A stretch of DNA of 64,000 bases from Anthostomella pinea (Eukaryota; Ascomycota; Sordariomycetes; Xylariales; Xylariaceae). The stretch is from the NCBI GenBank assembly GCA_963556695.1, contig CAUWAG010000008.1, positions 1,736,001-1,800,000 on the forward strand, read 5' to 3'. A program made the translations under genes and the position numbers. Positions 46,318-56,773 of the stretch are shown in pieces (position 1 is the stretch's first letter; the number at the start of each line of letters is the position of its first letter). Under the pieces are notes generated by a model that saw only the letters and a list, made by a program, of their open reading frames with translations, ran no database searches and was not told the DNA's origin.

Positions 46318-47844
46318 ATGGCGCCCTTTAGGGTCGTCCAGAGGGGTGACACGGTGACACCTGGCAGTGCACCCGAGTCCCCGAGATACCGCCTGTCGTG
46401 CGACAGATGCCAGAACACTAAAGTACGGTGTAGTCGTGACAAGCCCACGTGCAAGCGATGCGCCCAGAGAAGGACCGCCTGCGTGTACAGCCCGCTTAGG
46501 CGCATCGGCAGACCGCGCAAGGCACCGAGCGGGGATGCCATGTCCGAGTGCGATGAGGTTGAGGAAGGGGATGGGGATGGGGAGGGGGAAGATGACGATG
46601 ATGACAGTGCGGAATCTATGATGAGAGCCGCCTCGACGTTTTCGCCTGACGGTAAGTAGCCGCATCCCCACCGCCCGGCTCCCGTGTCACCCAATCCGCA
46701 ACTGGTCGATTGACTGGTTCCAACAGCTTCCCTCGGCCATGGCGCAGCGCCGAGCACGACGACTGTATACGATTCGGGAGGCGGCCAGTCAGACTTCGGC
46801 ATGGGAGACTACGAGCCGGTGAATTCGAGTCCTCTCCCCCTCGAGAAACCATCCCAGCCGGCTGCCTCCTTCCATCCTTTAATGCCAGCGCCGAACGAAA
46901 GCGACGAACCTCTTCGCTCGGCCGTCGATTCTTGGGTTCTGGAACACCAGCTCTCCGTGCACTCGCAAGCGAACCATGCCGCAGCAGCCACGACCGCATC
47001 GCTCGAAGCGCCATTTCGCGCAGACGTTCCGACATGGAGCCGCTCACTTGGGGACCAGACGGAAAGCGACTGCTATGTCGCCATTCTCGCACAGACTACG
47101 AGGCTCGAGCAGGCGCTGGCACAGACCACGGTAGCGCCCCCAATCGACCTCGTGCTCGAAGCCGAGCGCGACTTCTGCGCCCTACGGCGCCGCCTCTTCG
47201 CCTGTACCGGCCACGAATACCGGCCTTCTGCAAACCCAGAGCTCCTCGACCCCCACCTCCCGTCGAGCAGCAGCAGTAACAGCGATATCAACATGAACAA
47301 CGCCCTCCGGAGCCGCGAGCAGTCGTGCCGATCGTCGCAGCGGCCCGTCTACCTGGGCCTCGCCCTCCTGGCCGAGCGCGTCGTCGGCATGCTCGAGGAC
47401 ATGTTCCGGCTCGCGGCGCAATCGGCGCACAACATGGACCGGGCCAACGAGCTGGTGTGGCTCGGGGCCTCGCCGGGACCGGGGCAGCCGGCCGGCCCAT
47501 CGGCGCGCCGCATGCAGCGCTCTTTCCGCAGCATGCTGGCGTCGCCGTGCGTGTCGCCCGTCGTCGAGGCGAACCGCAGCCTGCGGCTTGACGGCTTCGT
47601 CGTGCAGGGCCAGGCCAAGTCCGAGGCCCTGCGCCGCATCCTCAGACTGCGCGTCGGCCGCATGCTGAGCGGCCTGCTAGCGCTGGTAGAGGCTCGGAGG
47701 GCGAGGCGGGGGGGCGGCCCGCAGCTGGGCGGTCCGCTGGATTGGGGCGGCAGTGGTGCGCTGCTGGGCAGTATGGCGGACCCCTTGGTAAACGACCTAA
47801 TTCGGAGGGTCGAGTCTATGCAGGGGGCCATGTCTTTGTTATGA
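46318..47844 (+). CDS. Zn2Cys6 transcription factor, AflR-like cluster regulator
   Basis: Model join(46318..46651,46727..47844), 483 residues, one 75-bp intron. The DNA-binding domain has the six zinc-binding cysteines at 28, 31, 38, 45, 48 and 55 (spacing CX2CX6CX6CX2CX6C), followed by a basic linker (RRIGRPRK) and an acidic run. The C-terminal half has the helical features of the AflR regulatory domain (VYLGLALLAERVVGMLEDM; LRLDGFVVQGQAKSEALRRILRLRVGRML). It lies next to the terpene synthase and probably activates the cluster. TCG-N5-CGA sites in three cluster promoters agree with an AflR-type specificity, which is an inference from family. Confidence 0.9.
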
Positions 47845-48318
47845 CGAGTGACGACCAGCGACAAGCGACGGGAGTTTCGACAGAGCGATGGTTGGCGCAC
47901 AGTTTCATCACTGGCTGCATGGATATTTTGAGCGACGGTTTCCTCGGAGCCAGGTCTGTTACAACGTGGCCTTGGTGGAAAGACTAGGTATAGTCTGGCG
48001 GTACACCCGCTCTATAAGTACATGTAGGTAGGCGCAAAGGTGCTTCTGGAGGCGTCTTCGGAACATACATGTATGGAGGTAGCGTGTCTCGAGTCTGTGT
48101 TACTGGCTTCTCCAGCCTAGAAAATGCGTTACTCCATCCCGCGTTACGCTAGGTAGTTGTTACTGTTACGATTACTAGATAGTGCTGGTCGAGGACAATA
48201 TCCCCCTTACGCAAATGCTTCACTTTAGCTACGTACCCAAGTAATAATGACATTCGGCTTCGTGGACCGTTACCTTGGTAAAGCCCATTCCACTGTGCCC
48301 CATTGCACTGTATCAACC
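47845..48318. other. intergenic, no gene seen
   Basis: Convergent 3' flanks of the two regulator-like genes. Confidence 0.5.
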
Positions 48319-49243
48319 CTAAGCAGTCTCCAACCTGTTCACACTCCCGAGCAGGCGGAACAGCCGAGTCGTAAGGTCCCGGATATCCCGGCCGCGAAGC
48401 GGGTGCGGCTCGGCCTCGGACCGGAGCAGCGCGCTCTCCTCCTCGACGTCCTGCAGCATGGCGGCGAGGCGGATCAGGGAGTGCTTTAGCGCCTCCTGCG
48501 CGACGATGGCGCCCTCGTCGGCGTCGAGCTCCAGCCGGCCGACAAAGGTCCGCGCCGCGTGCGGCCCGCGTGTCGCCTCGTGATGATGATGATGATGCTG
48601 ATGCCGCCGCGACAGGTCCTCGATGGCCGTGGCGTGGCCGCGGAGCACCTGGTCGATCGCGTCGGCCATGGAGCATAGTGCCTGCGGGGTCACTAGAGGC
48701 CGATTAAAGGGGAGTTGGTTAGAAGACAGGTGCTGTATGACATATGTATAGTATAACCTCGTCGTCATGGTCGTTTCGGGGCAAGCAAGATGATAGATCT
48801 CTGTTTGTCCTGTCACGAGAGCGGTAGATATCTAACTGTCTCGGGGCAGCAGCGCCACTGACTTGTTCCCATGGAAGGAAGCGCGGCTAGATATGAGAAT
48901 TGGGGAAGGCGGAAAGATGACTCCTTTTTTAATGAGATTAGAGTGCTAACTCACTGTGCGACTCGGAGCTCGCGCACCCGTTGATGGTGCCCCAGTGCTG
49001 GACCAGATCGCGGCTCATGGTCAGCGCGTCGGCGAGGAAGGAGCCGTGGGCCGCGCCCGCCTCCCGCATCGACGACGCCTCCGCCTCGGCGTGGCTCTGG
49101 CAGAGGTTGGCGATCCGCAGGGTCGCGGGCCAACAGCCGCACGGCGGTGGTGGTGGTAGGATCCCGCCATTCGTCCCTGGGGTGGTTGCGGCGCTGGTCC
49201 CGGCTGCCGGGGATGCGACTGCAGCAGCCGTGTGACCTGACAT
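48319..49243 (-). CDS. AflR-domain-like protein without a zinc cluster
   Basis: Model complement(join(48319..48692,48955..49243)), 220 residues; the 262-bp intron is long and only moderately supported. The N-terminus is Ala/Pro-rich with CGCW. The C-terminal part contains RLELDADEGAIVAQEALKHSLIRLAAMLQDVEEE, which aligns by eye with the last helices of the neighbouring AflR-like factor. No CX2CX6C zinc motif exists here or upstream within reach of an exon. It could be a truncated regulator, or a partner that modulates the main factor through the shared domain. A His run (HQHHHHHH) is present. It is convergent with the full-length regulator. Confidence 0.55.
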
Positions 49244-49889
49244 TGCCTGGGGATGTACGAGTGAGTAGGTGGAGGGAGGGATAGACTGGGAGGACGAGGA
49301 GACGTACAGTGGAGTTCGTTGGCGTCTTTCTCTCAGGTTGCGGTGGACGATAGGGAGAGGGTGGCCAACGTGAGATTTTGAACCGGGGGGGTTGTTTCTA
49401 GGTCATAAGCTGCCGGTCGGACCAAAAGCTGACAGCAAACAACGCGACGTCGATTTTATTACAACGACGACTCTTTTATCGCGACGACAACTTTTTTATC
49501 GCAACGACGACTTCTTATTTGCAACAACGATTATTATATTTTCTTCTTCTTCATAACAGCGCGCTATCAGCACGCTACTTTACCCCTGTCGTGTGAGCTC
49601 ACGAAATGCATGAGAAGTATGGCCCAACGACAACAGCTAGCGGTCAAATGTGTGCTCATCGAGAACTCGGCCGAGCATACTGGCTAACGACAAAATAGGA
49701 ACCAGCCGACATTGAGAGTCCTAGCGAAGACTGGAGACGACAGGAAGCAGAGGGTACTTAACGGAGAAAATCATGCTCAATATATGGAAGTCGGAATCGA
49801 AAGTGCCATCATAAACATGCCCATTCCGTGTTAAACTGTTAATGCCACCAAGACAATACCTTGGAATCATACCAACATGCTGGGAACCA
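49244..49889. other. intergenic with a short tandem repeat
   Basis: No gene. At about 49438-49540 there are five degenerate ~20-bp units of the form CAACGACGACTTTTTATCG, decreasing in GC toward the right and followed by a TTCTTCTTCTTC run. Confidence 0.55.
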
Positions 49890-50945
49890 TCAAGCAAGGT
49901 AGTCGCGGTACACCCTCTTCGCATCGCGCCGCACCTTGCGTCCCGCCTTTCTCATCGCCCTCCACAGCGCCTCCGAGCTCGATAACTCGCGCTTCTCCTG
50001 GGCCGCAGCGGCAGTCAAGTGGTCGGCCATCCACGCGGCCCACTCCCAGGGGGCATCGAGGCCACCAGGCAGGGAGTTGAAGTACTCCCAGGCAGCCACT
50101 CCGCCGAAGTCGGCGTACTCACTGACGAGCTCCTCCAGCACGGGGGCCTGGGAGTCGAGGTCGACGAAGCCCTCCCCATTATCCGGGTTCGTGAGCAGGC
50201 CCATGACGACCTTCTCCGCAGGAAATCCGTCGTCGATAATACTCTCGTAGTCCGCCGCGGACGAGGCGGAGCCCCAGCCGTAGTAGAACTGGGCATTATA
50301 GAAAGCGATCTGATCGCCGCGCTGGGCCTCCAGGTCGAAGTAGTCAAACCCGCTCAGGTTGCCTCCGCCCTCAGTCAGTGCCGACGCGACAGGCGCGAGC
50401 GTGATGATGAAGTCGTCTCCGAAATCGGCCTTAAGCCGGTCGATCAGCCGCACCACGCCGGCGAGCGACATGGACTGCTCGACGTCGAGGTCGAGGCCCT
50501 GCAGGTTGTAGGTCCCGATGAAGTCGTGCAGCGGGCCGTAGTACTGCTCGAACTGGGTGTCACTGCCGTCGAGGCGCGACCAGGACCCTGCGGCAGCGCC
50601 GCCGGCCATGGCCATTACAGTGACGCCCGCAGCTTGGAGAGAGGCCGTGTCGCTCCACACGCGGTCGAAGATGGGGTCCTCGGGCACGTAGTCGTTGAGG
50701 CGGATGCCGTTGTCCTCGTCTACGATGTGGACGGCGGCCACGAGGACGTGCGTGACGGAGATGGACCCGTTGTTGATCAGCGGGAGCAGTGACACGTGCG
50801 AGGACTCGGTGGTGTTCAGCATCGTGGTTTGGTAGTAGATCACAACACGGTGGTCGTTCACGGCGGCAGCGGCGGCGACACATATGAGAGGCGCCAGGAA
50901 GGGCAACAGCCTGCCCATCCAGTTCGCCGCGTTGCAGACCCGCAT
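49890..50945 (-). CDS. secreted GH18 family protein (chitinase / endo-N-acetylglucosaminidase-like)
   Basis: An intronless gene, 351 residues. A hydrophobic N-terminus (GRLLPFLAPLICVAAAAA) is a likely signal peptide cut before VNDHR. The GH18 catalytic signature is present as GLDLDVE (residues 150-156), giving Asp152, Asp154 and the proton-donor Glu156. Other family strands are VVIYYQT, VTVMAMAGG, FYNAQFYYGW and the C-terminal GGVAAWEY. No chitin-binding module is seen, and the size suits a single TIM barrel. It would hydrolyse beta-1,4-GlcNAc linkages in chitin or glycans outside the cell. The C-terminal tail is basic (RKVRRDAKRVYR). It flanks the cluster and need not belong to it. Confidence 0.88.
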   Translation of the reverse strand: MRVCNAANWMGRLLPFLAPLICVAAAAAVNDHRVVIYYQTTMLNTTESSHVSLLPLINNGSISVTHVLVAAVHIVDEDNGIRLNDYVPEDPIFDRVWSDTASLQAAGVTVMAMAGGAAAGSWSRLDGSDTQFEQYYGPLHDFIGTYNLQGLDLDVEQSMSLAGVVRLIDRLKADFGDDFIITLAPVASALTEGGGNLSGFDYFDLEAQRGDQIAFYNAQFYYGWGSASSAADYESIIDDGFPAEKVVMGLLTNPDNGEGFVDLDSQAPVLEELVSEYADFGGVAAWEYFNSLPGGLDAPWEWAAWMADHLTAAAAQEKRELSSSEALWRAMRKAGRKVRRDAKRVYRDYLA

Positions 50946-52115
50946 TTTGGCTGATGGTATCGTGCAGCTATGTGAACAGCTTGCCCTCGATATCTGCGGA
51001 AGCCGACGATAAGGGGTAAGGGGACGGGTAAGGCTGATGGCCCAAGTTCCATCTCCTCGTGCAAATACCTCGCCTTCTTATGCAGCTCATGTTGGCTTGT
51101 CGACGACCCCTATCTCAGATAGCACGACCCTGGGGCGCAGCCATTTACGAAGGATTCCGTGGCTGGTCGCCCTGCAGAGGAACATATCATACGACCGGCC
51201 ACTCAGCTGGCCCTCCCCGGCATTCACGGTAGTAATTGAAACGTTCCGCTTGGGGGATACCGCCCTGAATCCCTGGCCTCACGGCTCAGCTATAGATCAT
51301 ACCATGCCGGGTTTTGTCGTGGTCGTGCTGCCATTCTCGCTTGGTGACCCAAACCGGGCAGGTAGATAGATGTCAGATCAGCATCTCATCCCGTGCCGCA
51401 TCTCAGGCGCCTCCCCCGAAAGGAGGTAGTATTCGAGGGGATCGGACCGGAGTCAGGTGTCGATCCAGGTCCGTGTCCAAGCTGCTTTGCACTGGCGAGC
51501 AACGTCCGGGGAAGTGACGTTTCATCGAATGTAAGTCGGGCCGAGGCTTGAGTCGGGCCTTCGACCTTGGTCGGGGTCCTTCCAGTAAGGGATATTGATG
51601 GGAGGCAGGACGGCAATGCGATGCGGCTTCGAGTCTGATATCAAATGTAGGATGTGTTATATGAGGTTGTACCTATCAGCACGACCAAAGAGGCAAGGGT
51701 TGTGGACTGCAGCGAGGCCGGCATTGTTTGGAGTTATTGTTCCTTCAGCAGCAGGACGTCCGCCCTCACGTCACCACACTATGTGCGGAGACTAGGTCAC
51801 ATCTCATCGCCGTTCTTCTGTTCTCGTCATTATTCAGAGAAATTCATCGATGTATTTGACGTGTAACGATTTGATATATAGTGAGTACTCAAGTCTTCGC
51901 CTTCCAGGGGTACCTCAGGCTTAAGGGAAGCAAGCTACATGTAGATCACCCGGGAGCTTATAAAGCGGACCTCCACAACCGCCACGATCCCCCTAGTCCA
52001 AGTGGATCCGAATATAATCTTAGCACTAACTAACTTGTTCTTGACCTGAACTCTTCGTCGCTGCTTTCCCAGAAAACGGCACAGCGCTTTCGGCACCAGA
52101 CCGAGAGCAACGGTC
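50946..52115. other. intergenic, no gene seen
   Basis: Only short unsupported ORFs. Confidence 0.5.
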
Positions 52116-52975
52116 CTAAGCAGCAGCAAGAACTCCGAGGGCGAGTAGCGCAGCACCTCCAAGTAAGCCACAAGCAGACGCCCCGGCATACGATGTCGAC
52201 GTCGAAGCGGGGCTGCTCGCAGCACTCAGGGTTGAATCATGCATGCCGCTCATGGTAGAGGTGATGGTGGAGGTGTGCGTCGTGACCGGTATGACCGAGA
52301 TAACTTCCGAGGGGGAACCGGTAGTGGTGTGGGATGATCCCTGCGAGTACTCTACACTGGTTACCGTTATCGTAGTTACAGAGATAGGTGAGACGGCTGT
52401 TCCAGGAGGACTACTCGACGTGGTGCTCGATGTCGTCGAGGAAGAGTACGCTCCAGTCCATGAAATCCAGCGGAGCGTTGGCGACTTGGATGACGTCGCT
52501 GTAGCCGAGGTGCTGCTCGGGGTTATTCCTGCGGAAGACAAGACGGCGCTGCACAAGCGCTCCATCCCGGGTGTGACATGGTTCACAGAGACGTCTGCAG
52601 TGCAGGCGGACACGATACACCCTGAGGCGACCGATATCAACTGATCCTTATTTTCACCTGCGTGGATATTCAGGTCAGTGTCTATGATCTAGTTCCCAGT
52701 GATGGAGCGTCCGTAGGGGTGCGGGTTCGAGCGCCACCTAAAGCACGTGAAGAGCTGTTGGGAGAAAGCTGAGGTAGAATCGAGGAGTAGAGCTGAGGAA
52801 CGGAGCCTGCTCCTTGGGAAGTTGACCTACATATGCAGAGGTAGCCGCCAAAAGCGCAGTTCGTCCAGTCGGCCCGCGAGTGGTCGATGCAATGCGCGGC
52901 GCAGTCTGGGATGCCGGGTATTGACTGCGAGGAGACGACGGCGACCAAACCTATGATGGCGATAGTGCGCTTCAT
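52116..52975 (-). CDS. CFEM-domain, GPI-anchor-type cell-wall protein
   Basis: Model complement(join(52116..52657,52831..52975)), 228 residues, 173-bp intron. The intron choice restores an eight-cysteine CFEM domain (Cys 25, 29, 40, 47, 49, 62, 67, 84), which other splice options break. There is a signal peptide (MKRTIAIIGLVAVVSS). After the CFEM domain comes a Ser/Thr-rich stalk (about residues 95-200) and a hydrophobic C-terminus (GLLGGAALLALGVLAAA) typical of GPI addition. CFEM proteins bind heme or act at the cell surface in fungi. The Asp usually found shortly before the CxC pair, used for heme iron in characterised members, is not evident (GGYLCIC). An in-frame Met six codons upstream (52993) is an alternative start. 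Confidence 0.8.
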
Positions 52976-53773
52976 GGCGGCGAAGTCGGTCATGCTATGG
53001 AATGGAGGACGCGCCGTTGGGGATCCGGCGCGCAAAAGCTATGGGAAAGTAAACCGAGCGTAGCCAGTTTTGTAGAAATTTGTAGCGAATGCGAGTAAGA
53101 ATACATAATAATCAGTATTGAGATACACAGTGAGTCCGCGCTTCCCTACATTGTCATCCTCAAGGACACGGATGTTGCCATCCCCCTAATGGTGACTCTC
53201 GATAGTGCTCTTGCGTGTGAGTCGGAATGAACACATGACTGGCACAATCTGGTGGAGCTGGCTTCACTCAAAGTTGTGACATTGATGACGGTGATGATCT
53301 GATCTGGGTTCGCTCAATTGCGTGTGATCCAACTGCAAACAGCTATGCTTCAATATTTTCTTGGACTTCCTTAGGAATCTTGGGATCCTCGTCACGGAGC
53401 TCGATGGAACTATTGTTGCTCTCATAGCCTGAGTGGATGTCGGAGTATGTTCCATACACGGTGAGTTGTTGCGCAAGCTTTTAACCTGTCATTGCAGCTG
53501 CTACACGACAATATGTAGGTACTTCTTAATGATTGGTTTCGCATAAGCTCTTCCAAACGATAATGGAAACCAATCGTCGCACGACAGAACATCGGCCTCG
53601 TTGAATTTGGTCATTCCTTGCCAGTCCTCGAGAAGATGCATTAGCACCCTCACGACCAACTGCCTCAAGCTATCTTGGTGATAACTACCATCCGGCACTC
53701 CAGGCTCTGACCATCGCTCGAGTATGGGAAATCTGGATGTTGGAACGAGCAGTGCGGAATACCTGAATCGAGT
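52976..53773. other. intergenic with one unassigned ORF
   Basis: The minus-strand ORF 53501-53779 (92 codons) has fair composition (SLRQLVVRVLMHLLEDWQG) but no recognised family and no clear splice partner. It may be a remnant linked to the neighbouring pseudogene. Confidence 0.35.
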
Positions 53774-54115
53774 CAGCACCGTTGAATACTAAATGAAAGG
53801 GTGACAGAGATGTACACTTGGGCCCATTCTTGTAGTCCGAGTCGTAGCTGAGGAAGAACAACAGCTCCTCGGGTGTCTGGGCACTGATGTAGTACCACTT
53901 CTGGTCTTTGTTGTGCTGCAGCCAGTACCGTACACCTCGCCGACATTCTCGGTCGACACGTGGAACTGTACGGGGACATAGTCCGCGGGCACGGTGGAGT
54001 AGTAGTCACATATTCCGAGCGGCCGGTCGCCACACATTCATGATCCGAAGGCGGTACTTGCTAGGCTGGTCCAGGCACTCCTTGCATTCGCTCTGCGATG
54101 AGAATTTTCGAACAC
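53774..54115 (-). pseudogene. CmcJ/AsaB-like hydroxylase/desaturase remnant
   Basis: Minus-strand pieces in different frames spell out conserved segments of the fungal AsaB / CmcJ-like oxygenase family: RIMNVWRP, then GDRPLGICDYYST, FHVSTENVGEVY, DQKWYYISAQTPEELLFFLSYDSDYKNGPK. At least two frame changes separate them. The N-terminus ends where the AT-rich block begins (about 54116) and the C-terminal part is not found. A broken gene at the edge of a repeat block. Confidence 0.65.
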
Positions 54116-56270
54116 GTTTTTTTCCTATAAGCTTTTCGACCGAAAGGAAAAGCTAAATCCAAATACCCTGAAAGATAATAAAAAGCAGAGCCCTCGTACT
54201 ATACGTTAAATCTATAGGAATAAAACGCTATAAATTATTTTAATTTATTAAAACTTTGATTAAGAGTAATATTTATAAGTTTAAATTAATACGTTATATA
54301 TTAAACGATATACGTATACAGCCTTATTTATAAAGTTAACCCTTATTTAAAATACTGTTTTTCCAATTCAATAAAATGTCGTTAAAAGGCGTTGGATTTA
54401 TATTATATCTTACGTTATAGCTTAAAATAAATTGCTAGCTTTGAAAAAGTTCTTAAAGGGTTTTTTTTATAATTAAAACTTTTATAAAAGCTTAATTTAT
54501 TAAAAGTTCGTACTTAGATTGTTTCATAATAGTATTATGTTAATTAAATAAGCTACTTTTATATTCATTATTATAATAACGAGTTTAAAAAACAATAATT
54601 CTATTATTTATTAAAGTAGTAGTTATTAACATTTATAATAATATATAATAGCTCGACGTTACATTAGCCGCTATTAAAACGAACCGTTTTAATAACGAAG
54701 TAACTTAATAATGGAAAAAGATTAAAGCTAATAAAAGATTATATGATATAGCGAATTATATCAAAAAGGTTTAACGATAGTTTAAAAATGTCATGGTCTG
54801 GTACAGGTAGCCCTTGTAGTGAGTCCTGGAGTCCGGACATGAGTACATGTACCACCATTGAATGTCAAGCTGCCACGCTTGATATTTGACATCCTTTTGG
54901 GAGGAGCAGCCGTGGCATGGTGGTTATGGTGAGCGTTCTGTCACAGGTTGCCTTTTTTATTTGTTTTATAAAGAAATTTACTAGTAGACTTGTTATGTTA
55001 AAATGCGAAGAAATATAAGTTTTTATTATTGAGTAACTTTTTACGAAGCTACTTTTTAAAAAAGCACTTTAAAAAACAAGACTATTATTATTATTTAAAA
55101 AAGCATTCTTTTTGTGACGGTCTGACCTTCTGGAAGTCTGTCAACCCATCAGGGTGGCCTGTGCGCAGCATCACATGACCTGGCGCACAAGACGTGTGGC
55201 CACAACTGTACTAGGCTAGGTAATAGTGGGGCGGATGGAAGGATCATTAATCCCACCAGAATGGGCTGGCGGGTCAGATCCTTCTTTCCCTCCCCACCAA
55301 GAGATTCTTACACGTAGGTAGTGCAATCAGGACTTTTATGTCCTCATCCTATTTACGCGTCGTGACACTTTTAATAATATCATTACTATTAACATAATTA
55401 TTAATTAGCAAAGTGTAGTTTATTCATTGTTACTTTTTAAATTTTAATTTTGTTTCACATGTTTAAAAGTTTACAACTTTTAAAGGCTGGAATTATTTCT
55501 AATTTTAAGTAAAGTTAGTTATACCGGCTATTAAATAATAAAGCACGATATTATAAACATGTTTTTTATAATTCAAGTTATTAAATACTTTATATAATAG
55601 TTCGTATTGTTAATGAACCATTTCATTTGTTTAAAAGCGCTGCCGCTTTTTTAATAAGTGTTCTTCTTCTTTGAAAAAGCTGGTTTTATTATTGTTTTAC
55701 CGCTTATAAGTAGTTTATCAGTATTAAAACAACGCGCGCGGGGCTTTTTTATATCACATAATTATTTTGAAAACTTAGCCGTATTTTATTAAGAAAGATC
55801 GATTGTTTAAACAAAACTAATAAGATCAAATACCAAATCAAAAATCTTAATAATACCGGAAATAAGCTCTTTATTATTCTTTAAAAAGGCGGAAATTTTT
55901 TTTTTTTTAATATAAAGATAAAGTTAAAATGTTATAAAATAAACTTAATATCTAACTTATTAAGGTTATTTAACGTAATAAAATTAAAGTTTAAAGTCTT
56001 TAATTCGCTATTAATATCTTATCATAAGTTTTTTATAATATTTATTATAGTTTGGTATATTTACGAATTCTTTTCTAATTTCTATGTTAAGTTAAAGCCT
56101 TTAAAACAACTTTAAAGCAGTAAAAAAATAACGAGTAGAAAGGGTAAAACGTAGCCGTAAAAAACTCATTATAATTTATTATAAGTTATAAGAAAACATA
56201 TTGGCGCCTTCTAAAATTTAATATATAAAGTACGTCACTTTATAACTACTTATAACCCCTGTTTTTCATA
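54116..56270. repeat. AT-rich block with RIP-like signature
   Basis: About 2.2 kb of TpA-rich, stop-saturated sequence with sharp edges. It contains a GC-normal island at about 54790-54950 (unassigned) and the solo LTR at 55113-55367. The original element cannot be identified by eye. Confidence 0.75.
55113..55367 (+). mobile_element. solo LTR, 255 bp, copy B
   Basis: Starts TGTGACGGTCTGACC and ends TCGTGACA, with perfect 5-bp target duplications CTTTT at 55108-55112 and 55368-55372. Same length as copy A (14567-14821), inverted relative to it, with about four base differences and no RIP damage. Confidence 0.9.
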
Positions 56271-56773
56271 AGGGCGGGGGCGGTGGTGTTATAGATTTCT
56301 GCCGATCAGGCCTTTATTCACTTTACATTGAAGGCAAGACGACTTGAGAAGTCCGAAAGAAAGCATACGTACTGGGCTACTCTCACCTCGAGACAGATTC
56401 AAGGGTCCACGGAGACCTTTATAACACAGACACAACAAGATCACGTCTTGTCCTGCCTGAGAAAATGAGAAGGGGCAGCTATCATCTGAGGGCCGTCAAG
56501 CAATCGTATACCCCGCAGCGGCATTACCCCTGTCCTCAGTAGACCCTAACACTGCTATCATAACCACGGAAATACGACGCTATGTGAAATCTGCCCCCTT
56601 TCTCAACGCTGCTCATTTTGAGGTTTATCTGTCAGGTTGCCAAATACTCAAGGCAATCGCTGTGGATGACAGCCCCTGTCGAAACCCCTCGCTGCCACCG
56701 TAATTCGAGGCTATGTCGCGCTGGGTGCAAGGAATCGGAGGGGACTTCGCTCTTTACAATACTGTTGTTGAAG

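Noticed and set aside
50019..50792. 257-codon plus-strand ORF opposite the GH18 gene
   Set aside because: A shadow frame with Val/Gly/Glu/His-rich composition; the GH18 catalytic motif is on the minus strand.
52700..52740. tRNA T-arm-like GGGTTCGAGC sequence
   Set aside because: No matching D arm, anticodon stem or acceptor stem could be built around it, and it lies within the CFEM gene intron.
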